A stretch of DNA of 64,000 nt. It comes from Crossaster papposus. Lineage: Eukaryota; Echinodermata; Asteroidea; Velatida; Solasteridae. A program made the position numbers and the translations under genes. Of this stretch, positions 46,477 to 60,700 are shown in pieces. The stretch lies in assembly GCA_037893245.1 (NCBI GenBank), contig JBAIAA010000506.1, positions 1,735,001 to 1,799,000 of the forward strand, given 5' to 3'. The notes under the pieces are model-generated. The model was not told where the DNA came from. It ran no database searches and saw nothing but the letters and a program-made list of their open reading frames with translations. Position 1 is the stretch's first letter. The number at the start of each line of letters is the position of its first letter.

Positions 46477-49400
46477 CATATTTAACTCGAGGGCTTGTTC
46501 CGTCATCAGGTGTTTATTTCTTATGCACACTTCTTTCCCTTTACATATTTAACTCGAGGGCTTGTTCCGACCTCAGGTGTTTATTTCTGATGCACACTTC
46601 TTTCCTTTTACATATTTAACTCGAGGGCTTGTTCCGACATCAGGTGTTTATTTCTTATGCACACTTCTTTCCCTTTACATATTTAACTCGAGGGCTTGTT
46701 CCGACATCAGGTGTTTATTTATGTCCTGAAATTATCATTTTTGACATTATTATTGACATCATTTTTGACATCATTTTTGACATCATTTTTGACATCATTT
46801 TTGACATCATTTTTGACTGTAAGACTAAACATTTATAATGCACACTTCTTTCCCTTAACATATTTAACTCGAGGGCTTGTTCCGACATCAGGTGTCTATT
46901 TCTGTCCTGAAATTATCATTTTTGACATCATTTTTGACATCATTTTTGACATCATTTTTGACATCATTTTTGACATCATATTTGACATCATTTTTGACAT
47001 CGTTTTTGACATCATTTTTGACATCATTTTTGACATCATTTTTGACATCATTTTTGACATCATTTTGACATCATTTTTGACTGTAAGACTGAAAATGTAT
47101 AATGCACACTTCTTTCCCTTAACATATTTAACTCGAGGGCTTGTTCCGACATCAGGTGTCTATTTCTGTCCTGAAATTATCATTTTTTACATCATTTTTT
47201 ACATCATTTTTTACATCATTTTTGACTGTAAGACTGAAAATTTATAATGCACACTTCTTTCCCTTAACATATTTAACTCGAGGGCTTGTTCCGACATCAG
47301 GTGTCTATTTCTGTCCTGAAATTATCATTTTTGACATCATTTTTGACATCATTTTTGACTGTAAGACTGACAATTTCTAATGCACACTTCTTTCCCTTTA
47401 CATATTTAACTCGAGGGCTTGTTCCGACATCAGGTGTCTATTTCTGTCCTGAAATTATCATTTTTGACAAAATTTTTGACATAATTTTTGGCATAATTTT
47501 TGACATCATTTTTGACATCATTTTTTACATCATTTTTTACATCATTTTTTACATCATTTTTTACATCATTTTTGACTGTAAGACTGAAAATTTAAAATGC
47601 ACACTTCTTTCCCTTAACATATTTAACTCGAGGGCTTGTTCCGACATCAGGACACTTCTTTCCCTTTACATATTTAACTCGAGGGCTTGTTCCGACATCA
47701 TGTGTCTATTTCTGTCCTGAAATTATCATTTTTGACATCATTTTTGACATCATTTTTGACATCATTTTTGACATCATTTTTGACATCATTTTTGAATGTA
47801 AGACTGAACATTTATAATGCACACTTCTTTCCCTTAACATATTTAACTCGAGGGCTTGTTCCGACATCAGGTGTCTATTTCTGTCCTGAAATTATCATTT
47901 TTGACATCATTTTTTACATCATTTTTGACATCATTTTTGACATCATTTTTGACATCATTTTTGAATGTAAGACTGACAATTTATAAAGCACACTTCTTTC
48001 CCTTAACATATTTAACTCGAGGGCTTGTTCCGTCATCAGGTGTTTATTTCTTATGCACATTTCTTTCCCTTTACATATTTAACTCGAGGGCTTGTTCCGA
48101 CCTCAGGTGTTTATTTCTTATGCACACTTCTTTCCCTTTACATATTTAACTCGAGGGCTTGTTCCGACATCAGGTGTTTATTTCTTATGCACACTTCTTT
48201 CCCTTTACATATTTAACTCGAGGGCTTGTTCCGACATCAGGTGTTTATTTCTTATGCACACTTCTTTCCCTTTACATATTTAACTCGAGGGCTTGTTCCG
48301 ACATCAGGTGTTTATTTCTTATGCACACTTCTTTCCCTTAACGTATTTAACTCGAGGGCTTGTTCCGACATCAGGTGTTTATTTCTTATGCACACTTCTT
48401 TCCCTTTACATATTTAACTCGAGGTCTTGTTCAGACATCGGGGGTTTATTTCTTATGCACACTTCTTTCCCTTAACATATTTAACTCGAGGGCTTGTTTC
48501 GTCATCAGGTGTTTATTCCTTATGCACACTTCTTTCCCTTTACATATTTAACTCGAGGGCTTGTTCCGACATCAGGTGTCTATTTCTGTCCTGAAATTAT
48601 CATTTTTGACATCATTTTTTACATCATTTTTTATATCATTTTTTACATCATTTTTTACATCATTTTTTACATCATTTTTGACTGTAAGACTGAAAATTTA
48701 TAATGCACACTTCTTTCCCTTAACATATTTAACTCGAGGGCTTGTTCCGACATCAGGTGTTTATTTCTTATGCACACTTCTTTCCCTTTACATATTTAAC
48801 TCGAGGGCTTGTTCCGACATCAGGTGTTTATTTCTTATGCACACTTCTTTCCCTTTACATATTTAACTCGAGGGCTTGTTCCGACATCAGGTGTTTATTT
48901 CTCATGCACACTTCTTTCCCTTTACATATTAAACTCGAGGGCTTGTTCCGACATCAGGTGTTTATTTCTTATGCACACTTCTTTCCCTTAACGTATTTAA
49001 CTCGAGGGCTTGTTCCGACATCAGGTGTTTATTTCTTATGCACACTTCTTTCCCTTTACATATTTAACTCGAGGTCTTGTTCAGACATCGGGGGTTTATT
49101 TCTTATGCACACTTCTTTCCCTTAACATATTTAACTCGAGGGCTTGTTCCGTCATCAGGTGTTTATTTCTTATGCACACTTCTTTCCCTTTACATATTTA
49201 ACTCGAGGGCTTGTTCCGACCTCAGGTGTTTATTTCTGATGCACACTTCTTTCCTTTTACATATTTAACTCGAGGGCTTGTTCCGACATCAGGTGTTTAT
49301 TTCTTATGCACACTTCTTTCCCTTTACATATTTAACTCGAGGGCTTGTTCCGACATCAGGTGTTTATTTATGTCCTGAAATTATCATTTTTGACATTATT

Positions 49401-49562
49401 ATTGACATCATTTTTGACATCATTTTTGACATCATTTTTGACATCAATTTTGACATCATTTTTGACTGTAAGACTGAAAATGTATAATGCACACTTCTTT
49501 CCCTTAACATATTTAACTCGAGGGCTTGTTCCGACATCAGGTGTCTATTTTTGTCCTGAAAT
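46477..49562. repeat. Right-family HOR region, first segment
   Basis: It opens with the rest of the interrupted A* monomer. Next come a GTCATCAGG and a GACCTCAGG unit and a TTTATTTATGTCCTG B unit (46696). A 264-bp GAC-type B unit (46877) ends in TTTTTGACTG where left-family copies end TTTTCGACTG. Then follow short 145- and 133-bp units, the 51-bp unit (47636) and an eight-monomer A run (48025-48560). Positions 48742-49125 are an uninterrupted counterpart of the block just before the transposon (45333-45716). Confidence 0.8.
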
Positions 49563-50291
49563 TTGTCATTTTTGACATCATTTTTGACATCATTTTTGAC
49601 ATCATTTTTTAATGTAAGACTAAAAATGTATAAAGCACACTTCTTTCCCTTAACATATTTAACTCGAGGGCTTGTTCCGACATCAGGTGTCTATTTCTGT
49701 CCTGAAATTATCATTTTTGACATCATTTTTTACATCATTTTTTATATCATTTTTTACATCATTTTTTACATCATTTTTTACATCATTTTTGACTGTAAGA
49801 CTGAAAATTTATAATGCACACTTCTTTCCCTTAACATATTTAACTCGAGGGCTTGTTCCGACATCAGGTGTTTATTTCTTATGCACACTTCTTTCCCTTT
49901 ACATATTTAACTCGAGGGCTTGTTCCGACATCAGGTGTTTATTTCTTATGCACACTTCTTTCCCTTTACATATTTAACTCGAGGGCTTGTTCCGACATCA
50001 GGTGTTTATTTCTCATGCACACTTCTTTCTCTTTACATATTAAACTCGAGGGCTTGTTCCGACATCAGGTGTTTATTTCTTATGCACACTTCTTTCCCTT
50101 AACGTATTTAACTCGAGGGCTTGTTCCGACATCAGGTGTTTATTTCTTATGCACACTTCTTTCCCTTTACATATTTAACTCGAGGTCTTGTTCAGACATC
50201 GGGGGTTTATTTCTTATGCACACTTCTTTCCCTTAACATATTTAACTCGAGGGCTTGTTCCGACATCAGGTGTCTATTTTTGTCCTGAAAT
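49563..50291. repeat. 729-bp tandem HOR, copy 1
   Basis: The order is the GAC-type tract of an AAATTTGTCATTTTTGAC unit, a 181-bp TAC-type B unit, A units including CTCATGCACAC with CATATTAAACTCG, a CTTAACGTATTT unit, an A* unit and the start of the next B unit. It ends in the same AAATTTG junction. Confidence 0.83.
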
Positions 50292-51020
50292 TTGTCATTT
50301 TTGACATCATTTTTGACATCATTTTTGACATCATTTTTTAATGTAAGACTAAAAATTTATAAAGCACACTTCTTTCCCTTAACATATTTAACTCGAGGGC
50401 TTGTTCCGACATCAGGTGTCTATTTCTGTCCTGAAATTATCATTTTTGACATCATTTTTTACATCATTTTTTATATCATTTTTTACATCATTTTTTACAT
50501 CATTTTTTACATCATTTTTGACTGTAAGACTGAAAATTTATAATGCACACTTCTTTCCCTTAACATATTTAACTCGAGGGCTTGTTCCGACATCAGGTGT
50601 TTATTTCTTATGCACACTTCTTTCCCTTTACATATTTAACTCGAGGGCTTGTTCCGACATCAGGTGTTTATTTCTTATGCACACTTCTTTCCCTTTACAT
50701 ATTTAACTCGAGGGCTTGTTCCGACATCAGGTGTTTATTTCTCATGCACACTTCTTTCTCTTTACATATTAAACTCGAGGGCTTGTTCCGACATCAGGTG
50801 TTTATTTCTTATGCACACTTCTTTCCCTTAACGTATTTAACTCGAGGGCTTGTTCCGACATCAGGTGTTTATTTCTTATGCACACTTCTTTCCCTTTACA
50901 TATTTAACTCGAGGTCTTGTTCAGACATCGGGGGTTTATTTCTTATGCACACTTCTTTCCCTTAACATATTTAACTCGAGGGCTTGTTCCGTCATCAGGT
51001 GTTTATTTCTTATGCACACT
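50292..51020. repeat. 729-bp tandem HOR, copy 2
   Basis: This copy matches the previous 729 bp, including the private CTTTCTCTTTACATATTAAA change. After its A* unit it continues to a GTCATCAGG unit instead of returning to the AAATTTG unit. Confidence 0.83.
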
Positions 51021-54000
51021 TCTTTCCCTTTACATATTTAACTCGAGGGCTTGTTCCGACCTCAGGTGTTTATTTCTGATGCACACTTCTTTCCTTTTAC
51101 ATATTTAACTCGAGGGCTTGTTCCGACATCAGGTGTTTATTTCTTATGCACACTTCTTTCCCTTTACATATTTAACTCGAGGGCTTGTTCCGACATCAGG
51201 TGTTTATTTATGTCCTGAAATTATCATTTTTGACATTATTATTGACATCATTTTTGACATCATTTTTGACATCATTTTTGACATCATTTTTGACATCATA
51301 TTTGACATCATTTTTGACATCGTTTTTGACATCATTTTTGACATCATTTTTGACATCATTTTTGACATCATTTTTGACATCATTTTGACATCATTTTCGA
51401 CTGTAAGACTGAAAATGTATAATGCACACTTCTTTCCCTTAACATATTTAACTCGAGGGCTTGTTCCGACATCAGGTGTCTATTTCTGTCCTGAAATTAT
51501 CATTTTTGACATCATTTTTGACATCATTTTTGACATCATTTTTTAATGTAAGACTGAAAATTTATAAAGCACACTTCTTTCCCTTAACATATTTAACTCG
51601 AGGGCTTGTTCCGACATCAGGTGTCTATTTCTGTCCTGAAATTATCATTTTTGACATTATTTTTGACATCATTTTTTATATCATTTTTTACATCATTTTT
51701 GACTGTAAGACTGAAAATTTATAATGCACACTTCTTTCCCTTAACATATTTAACTCGAGGGCTTGTTCCGACATCAGGTGTCTATTTCTGTCCTGAAATT
51801 ATCATTTTTGACATCATTTTTGACATCATTTTTGACTGTAAGACTGACAATTTCTAATGCACACTTCTTTCCCTTTACATATTTAACTCGAGGGCTTGTT
51901 CCGACATCAGGTGTCTATTTCTGTCCTGAAATTATCATTTTTGACAAAATTTTTGACATAATTTTTGGCATAATTTTTGACATCATTTTTGACATCATTT
52001 TTGACATCATTTTTGACATCATTTTTTACATCATTTTTGACTGTAAGACTGAAAATTTAAAATGCACACTTCTTTCCCTTAACATATTTAACTCGAGGGC
52101 TTGTTCCGACATCAGGACACTTCTTTCCCTTTACATATTTAACTCGAGGGCTTGTTCCGACATCATGTGTCTATTTCTGTCCTGAAATTATCATTTTTGA
52201 CATCATTTTTGACATCATTTTTGACATCATTTTTGACATCATTTTTGACATCATTTTTGAATGTAAGACTGAACATTTATAATGCACACTTCTTTCCCTT
52301 AACATATTTAACTCGAGGGCTTGTTCCGACATCAGGTGTCTATTTCTGTCCTGAAATTATCATTTTTGACATCATTTTTTACATCATTTTTGACATCATT
52401 TTTGACATCATTTTTGACATCATTTTTGACATCATTTTTGAATGTAAGACTGACAATTTATAAAGCACACTTCTTTCCCTTAACATATTTAACTCGAGGG
52501 CTTGTTCCGTCATCAGGTGTTTATTTCTTATGCACATTTCTTTCCCTTTACATATTTAACTCGAGGGCTTGTTCCGACCTCAGGTGTTTATTTCTTATGC
52601 ACACTTCTTTCCCTTTACATATTTAACTCGAGGGCTTGTTCCGACATCAGGTGTTTATTTCTTATGCACACTTCTTTCCCTTTACATATTTAACTCGAGG
52701 GCTTGTTCCGACATCAGGTGTTTATTTCTGTCCTGAAATTATCATTTTTGACATCATTTTTTACATCATTTTTTATATCATTTTTTACATCATTTTTTAC
52801 ATCATTTTTTACATCATTTTTGACTGTAAGACTGAAAATTTATAATGCACACTTCTTTCCCTTAACATATTTAACTCGAGGGCTTGTTCCGACATCAGGA
52901 CACTTCTTTCCCTTTACATATTTAACTCGAGGGCTTGTTCCGACATCATGTGTCTATTTCTGTCCTGAAATTATCATTTTTGACATCATTTTTGACATCA
53001 TTTTTGACATCATTTTTGACATCATTTTTGACATCATTTTTGAATGTAAGACTGAACATTTATAATGCACACTTCTTTCCCTTAACATATTTAACTCGAG
53101 GGCTTGTTCCGACATCAGGTGTCTATTTCTGTCCTGAAATTATCATTTTTGACATCATTTTTTACATCATTTTTGACATCATTTTTGACATCATTTTTGA
53201 CATCATTTTTGAATGTAAGACTGACAATTTATAAAGCACACTTCTTTCCCTTAACATATTTAACTCGAGGGCTTGTTCCGTCATCAGGTGTTTATTTCTT
53301 ATGCACATTTCTTTCCCTTTACATATTTAACTCGAGGGCTTGTTCCGACCTCAGGTGTTTATTTCTTATGCACACTTCTTTCCCTTTACATATTTAACTC
53401 GAGGGCTTGTTCCGACATCAGGTGTTTATTTCTTATGCACACTTCTTTCCCTTTACATATTTAACTCGAGGGCTTGTTCCGACATCAGGTGTTTATTTCT
53501 GTCCTGAAATTATCATTTTTGACATCATTTTTTACATCATTTTTTATATCATTTTTTACATCATTTTTTACATCATTTTTTACATCATTTTTGACTGTAA
53601 GACTGAAAATTTATAATGCACACTTCTTTCCCTTAACATATTTAACTCGAGGGCTTGTTCCGACATCAGGTGTTTATTTCTTATGCACACTTCTTTCCCT
53701 TTACATATTTAACTCGAGGGCTTGTTCCGACATCAGGTGTTTATTTCTTATGCACACTTCTTTCCCTTTACATATTTAACTCGAGGGCTTGTTCCGACAT
53801 CAGGTGTTTATTTCTTATGCACACTTCTTTCCCTTTACATATTTAACTCGAGGGCTTGTTCCGACATCAGGTGTTTATTTCTTATGCACACTTCTTTCCC
53901 TTAACGTATTTAACTCGAGGGAGGGCTTGTTCCGACATCAGGTGTTTATTTCTTAAGCACACTTCTTTCCCTTTACATATTTAACTCGAGGTCTTGTTCA

Positions 54001-54718
54001 GACATCGGGGGTTTATTTCTTATGCACACTTCTTTCCCTTAACATATTTAACTCGAGGGCTTGTTTCGTCATCAGGTGTTTATTTCTTATGCACACTTCT
54101 TTCCCTTTACATATTTAACTCGAGGGCTTGTTCCGACCTCAGGTGTTTATTTCTGATGCACACTTCTTTCCTTTTACATATTTAACTCGAGGGCTTGTTC
54201 CGACATCAGGTGTTTATTTCTGATGCACACTTCTTTCCCTTTACATATTTAACTCGAGGGCTTGTTCCGACATCAGGTGTTTATTTCTGTCCTGAAATTA
54301 TCATTTTTGACATTATTATTGACATCATTTTTGACATCATTTTTGACATCATTTTTGACATCATTTTTGACATCATTTTTGACTGTAAGACTGAACATTT
54401 ATAATGCACACTTCTTTCCCTTAACATATTTAACTCGAGGGCTTGTTCCGACATCAGGTGTCTATTTCTGTCCTGAAATTATCATTTTTGACATCATTTT
54501 TGACATCATTTTTGACATCATTTTTGACATCATTTTTGACATCATATTTGACATCATTTTTGACATCGTTTTTGACATCATTTTTGACATCATTTTTGAC
54601 ATCATTTTTGACATCATTTTTGACATCATTTTTGACATCATTTTGACATCATTTTCGACTGTAAGACTGAAAATGTATAATGCACACTTCTTTCCCTTAA
54701 CATATTTAACTCGAGGGC
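51021..54718. repeat. Right-family HOR region with 783-bp duplication and two 276-bp tracts
   Basis: Two very long GAC-type B units are present (51185-51460 and 54443-54718). The 52152-52934 segment is repeated at 52935 (spacing 783 bp, falling to 771 bp after one 12-mer difference). The A units 53655-54261 follow the 784-bp HOR order. Near 53921 one monomer has an extra 4 bp (CTCGAGGGAGGGCTTG), the only insertion of this kind I see. Confidence 0.78.
53911..53930. repeat. Monomer with 4-bp insertion
   Basis: TAACTCGAGGGAGGGCTTGT instead of TAACTCGAGGGCTTGT: a duplication of GAGG or equivalent next to the XhoI site. It makes a 71-bp monomer and is private to this copy. Confidence 0.85.
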
Positions 54719-57700
54719 TTGTTCCGACATCAGGTGTCTATTTCTGTCCTGAAATTATCATTTTTGACATCATTTTTGACATCATTTTTGACATCATTTT
54801 TGAATGTAAGACTGAAAATTTATAAAGCACACTTCTTTCCCCTAACATATTTAACTCGAGGGCTTGTTCCGACATCAGGTGTCTATTTCTGTCCTGAAAT
54901 TATCATTTTTGACATCATTTTTGACATCATTTTTTATATCATTTTTTACATCATTTTTTACATCATTTTTTACATCATTTTTTACATCATTTTTGACTGT
55001 AAGACTGAAAATTTATAATGCACACTTCTTTCCCTTAACATATTTAACTCGAGGGCTTGTTCCGACATCAGGTGTCTATTTCTGTCCTGAAATTATCCTT
55101 TTTGACATCATTTTTGACATAATTTTTGACATAATTTTTGACATCATTTTTGACATCATTGTTTACATCATTTTTGACTGTAAGACTGAAAATTTAAAAT
55201 GCACACTTCTTTCCCTTAACATATTTAACTCGAGGGCTTGTTCCGACATCAGGACACTTATTTCCCTTTACATATTTAACTCGAGGGCTTGTTCCGACAT
55301 CATGTGTCTATTTCTGTCCTGAAATTATCATTTTTGACATCATTTTTGACATCATTTTTGACATCATTTTTGACATCATTTTTGACATCATTTTTGAATG
55401 TAAGACTGAAAATTTATAATGCACACTTCTTTCCCTTAACATATTTAACTCGAGGGCTTGTTCCGACATCAGGTGTCTATTTCTGTCCTGAAATTATCAT
55501 TTTTTACATCATTTTTGACATCATTTTTGACATCATTTTTGACATCATTTTTGACATCATTTTTGAATGTAAGACTGAACATTTATAAAGCACACTTCTT
55601 TCCCTTAACATATTTAACTCGAGGGCTTGTTCCGACATCAGGTGTCTATTTCTGTCCTGAAATTATCATTTTTGACATCATTTTTGACATCATATTTGAC
55701 ATCATTTTTGACATCATTTTTGACATCATTTTTGACATCATTTTTGACTGTAAGACTGAAAATGTATAATGCACACTTCTTTCCCTTAACATATTTAACT
55801 CGAGGGCTTGTTCCGTCATCAGGTGTTTATTTCTTATGCACATTTCTTTCCCTTTACATATTTAACTCGAGGGCTTGTTCCGACATCAGGTGTTTATTTC
55901 TTATGCACACTTCTTTCCCTTTACATATTTAACTCGAGGGCTTGTTCCGACCTCAGGTGTTTATTTCTGATGCACACTTCTTTCCTTTTACATATTTAAC
56001 TCGAGGGCTTGTTCCGACATCAGGTGTCTATTTCTGTCCTGAAATTATCATTTTTGACATCATTTTTGACATCATTTTTGAATGTAAGACTGAAAATTTA
56101 TAAAGCACACTTCTTTCCCCTAACATATTTAACTCGAGGGCTTGTTCCGACATCAGGTGTCTATTTCTGTCCTGAAATTATCATTTTTGACATCATTTTT
56201 GACATCATTTTTTATATCATTTTTTACATCATTTTTTACATCATTTTTTACATCATTTTTTACATCATTTTTGACTGTAAGACTGAAAATTTATAATGCA
56301 CACTTCTTTCCCTTAACATATTTAACTCGAGGGCTTGTTCCGACATCAGGTGTCTATTTCTGTCCTGAAATTATCCTTTTTGACATCATTTTTGACATCA
56401 TTTTTGACATAATTTTTGACATCATTTTTGACATCATTGTTTACATCATTTTTTACATCATTTTTTACATCATTTTTGACTGTAAGACTGAAAATTTAAA
56501 ATGCACACTTCTTTCCCTTAACATATTTAACTCGAGGGCTTGTTCCGACATCAGGACACTTATTTCCCTTTACATATTTAACTCGAGGGCTTGTTCCGAC
56601 ATCATGTGTCTATTTCTGTCCTGAAATTATCATTTTTGACATCATTTTTGACATCATTTTTGACATCATTTTTGACATCATTTTTGACATCATTTTTGAA
56701 TGTAAGACTGAAAATTTATAATGCACACTTCTTTCCCTTAACATATTTAACTCGAGGGCTTGTTCCGACATCAGGTGTCTATTTCTGTCCTGAAATTATC
56801 ATTTTTGACATCATTTTTTACATCATTTTTGACATCATTTTTGACATCATTTTTGACATCATTTTTGACATCATTTTTGAATGTAAGACTGAACATTTAT
56901 AAAGCACACTTCTTTCCCTTAACATATTTAACTCGAGGGCTTGTTCCGACATCAGGTGTCTATTTCTGTCCTGAAATTATCATTTTTGACATCATTTTTG
57001 ACATCATATTTGACATCATTTTTGACATCATTTTTGACATCATTTTTGACATCATTTTTGACTGTAAGACTGAAAATGTATAATGCACACTTCTTTCCCT
57101 TAACATATTTAACTCGAGGGCTTGTTCCGTCATCAGGTGTTTATTTCTTATGCACATTTCTTTCCCTTTACATATTTAACTCGAGGGCTTGTTCCGACAT
57201 CAGGTGTTTATTTCTTATGCACACTTCTTTCCCTTTACATATTTAACTCGAGGGCTTGTTCCGACCTCAGGTGTTTATTTCTGATGCACACTTCTTTCCT
57301 TTTACATATTTAACTCGAGGGCTTGTTCCGACATCAGGTGTTTATTTCTTATGCACACTTCTTTCCCTTTACATATTTAACTCGAGGGCTTGTTCCGACA
57401 TCAGGTGTTTATTTATGTCCTGAAATTATCATTTTTGACATTATTATTGACATCATTTTTGACATCATTTTTGACATCATTTTTGACATCATTTTTGACA
57501 TCATTTTTGACTGTAAGACTGAAAATGTATAATGCACACTTCTTTCCCTTAACATATTTAACTCGAGGGCTTGTTCCGACATCAGGTGTCTATTTTTGTC
57601 CTGAAATTTGTCATTTTTGACATCATTTTTGACATCATTTTTGACATCATTTTTTAATGTAAGACTAAAAATTTATAAAGCACACTTCTTTCCCTTAACA

Positions 57701-60700
57701 TATTTAACTCGAGGGCTTGTTCCGACATCAGGTGTCTATTTCTGTCCTGAAATTATCATTTTTGACATCATTTTTTACATCATTTTTTATATCATTTTTT
57801 ACATCATTTTTTACATCATTTTTTACATCATTTTTGACTGTAAGACTGAAAATTTATAATGCACACTTCTTTCCCTTAACATATTTAACTCGAGGGCTTG
57901 TTCCGACATCAGGTGTTTATTTCTTATGCACACTTCTTTCCCTTTACATATTTAACTCGAGGGCTTGTTCCGACATCAGGTGTTTATTTCTTATGCACAC
58001 TTCTTTCCCTTTACATATTTAACTCGAGGGCTTGTTCCGACATCAGGTGTTTATTTCTCATGCACACTTCTTTCCCTTTACATATTAAACTCGAGGGCTT
58101 GTTCCGACATCAGGTGTTTATTTCTTATGCACACTTCTTTCCCTTAACGTATTTAACTCGAGGGCTTGTTCCGACATCAGGTGTTTATTTCTTATGCACA
58201 CTTCTTTCCCTTTACATATTTAACTCGAGGTCTTGTTCAGACATCGGGGGTTTATTTCTTATGCACACTTCTTTCCCTTAACATATTTAACTCGAGGGCT
58301 TGTTCCGTCATCAGGTGTTTATTTCTTATGCACACTTCTTTCCCTTTACATATTTAACTCGAGGGCTTGTTCCGACCTCAGGTGTTTATTTCTGATGCAC
58401 ACTTCTTTCCTTTTACATATTTAACTCGAGGGCTTGTTCCGACATCAGGTGTCTATTTCTGTCCTGAAATTATCATTTTTGACATCATTTTTGACATCAT
58501 TTTTGACATCATTTTTGAATGTAAGACTGAAAATTTATAAAGCACACTTCTTTCCCCTAACATATTTAACTCGAGGGCTTGTTCCGACATCAGGTGTCTA
58601 TTTCTGTCCTGAAATTATCATTTTTGACATCATTTTTGACATCATTTTTTATATCATTTTTTACATCATTTTTTACATCATTTTTTACATCATTTTTTAC
58701 ATCATTTTTGACTGTAAGACTGAAAATTTATAATGCACACTTCTTTCCCTTAACATATTTAACTCGAGGGCTTGTTCCGACATCAGGTGTCTATTTCTGT
58801 CCTGAAATTATCCTTTTTGACATCATTTTTGACATAATTTTTGACATCATTTTTGACATCATTTTTGAATGTAAGACTGAAAATTTATAATGCACACTTC
58901 TTTCCCTTAACATATTTAACTCGAGGGCTTGTTCCGACATCAGGTGTCTATTTCTGTCCTGAAATTATCATTTTTGACATCATTTTTTACATCATTTTTG
59001 ACATCATTTTTGACATCATTTTTGACATCATTTTTGAATGTAAGACTGAACATTTATAAAGCACACTTCTTTCCCTTAACATATTTAACTCGAGGGCTTG
59101 TTCCGACATCAGGTGTCTATTTCTGTCCTGAAATTATCATTTTTGACATCATTTTTGACATCATATTTGACATCATTTTTGACATCATTTTTGACATCAT
59201 TTTTGACATCATTTTTGACTGTAAGACTGAAAATGTATAATGCACACTTCTTTCCCTTAACATATTTAACTCGAGGGCTTGTTCCGTCATCAGGTGTTTA
59301 TTTCTTATGCACATTTCTTTCCCTTTACATATTTAACTCGAGGGCTTGTTCCGACATCAGGTGTTTATTTCTTATGCACACTTCTTTCCCTTTACATATT
59401 TAACTCGAGGGCTTGTTCCGACCTCAGGTGTTTATTTCTGATGCACACTTCTTTCCTTTTACATATTTAACTCGAGGGCTTGTTCCGACATCAGGTGTTT
59501 ATTTCTTATGCACACTTCTTTCCCTTTACATATTTAACTCGAGGGCTTGTTCCGACATCAGGTGTTTATTTATGTCCTGAAATTATCATTTTTGACATTA
59601 TTATTGACATCATTTTTGACATCATTTTTGACATCATTTTTGACATCATTTTTGACATCATTTTTGACTGTAAGACTGAAAATGTATAATGCACACTTCT
59701 TTCCCTTAACATATTTAACTCGAGGGCTTGTTCCGACATCAGGTGTCTATTTTTGTCCTGAAATTTGTCATTTTTGACATCATTTTTGACATCATTTTTG
59801 ACATCATTTTTTAATGTAAGACTAAAAATTTATAAAGCACACTTCTTTCCCTTAACATATTTAACTCGAGGGCTTGTTCCGACATCAGGTGTCTATTTCT
59901 GTCCTGAAATTATCATTTCTGACATCATTTTTTACATCATTTTTTATATCATTTTTTACATCATTTTTTACATCATTTTTTACATCATTTTTGACTGTAA
60001 GACTGAAAATTTATAATGCACACTTCTTTCCCTTAACATATTTAACTCGAGGGCTTGTTCCGACATCAGGTGTTTATTTCTTATGCACACTTCTTTCCCT
60101 TTACATATTTAACTCGAGGGCTTGTTCCGACATCAGGTGTTTATTTCTTATGCACACTTCTTTCCCTTTACATATTTAACTCGAGGGCTTGTTCCGACAT
60201 CAGGTGTTTATTTCTCATGCACACTTCTTTCCCTTTACATATTAAACTCGAGGGCTTGTTCCGACATCAGGTGTTTATTTCTTATGCACACTTCTTTCCC
60301 TTAACGTATTTAACTCGAGGGCTTGTTCCGACATCAGGTGTTTATTTCTTATGCACACTTCTTTCCCTTTACATATTTAACTCGAGGTCTTGTTCAGACA
60401 TCGGGGGTTTATTTCTTATGCACACTTCTTTCCCTTAACATATTTAACTCGAGGGCTTGTTCCGTCATCAGGTGTTTATTTCTTATGCACACTTCTTTCC
60501 CTTTACATATTTAACTCGAGGGCTTGTTCCGACCTCAGGTGTTTATTTCTGATGCACACTTCTTTCCTTTTACATATTTAACTCGAGGGCTTGTTCCGAC
60601 ATCAGGTGTCTATTTCTGTCCTGAAATTATCATTGTTGACATCATTTTTGACATCATTTTTGACATCATTTTTGAATGTAAGACTGAAAATTTATAAAGC

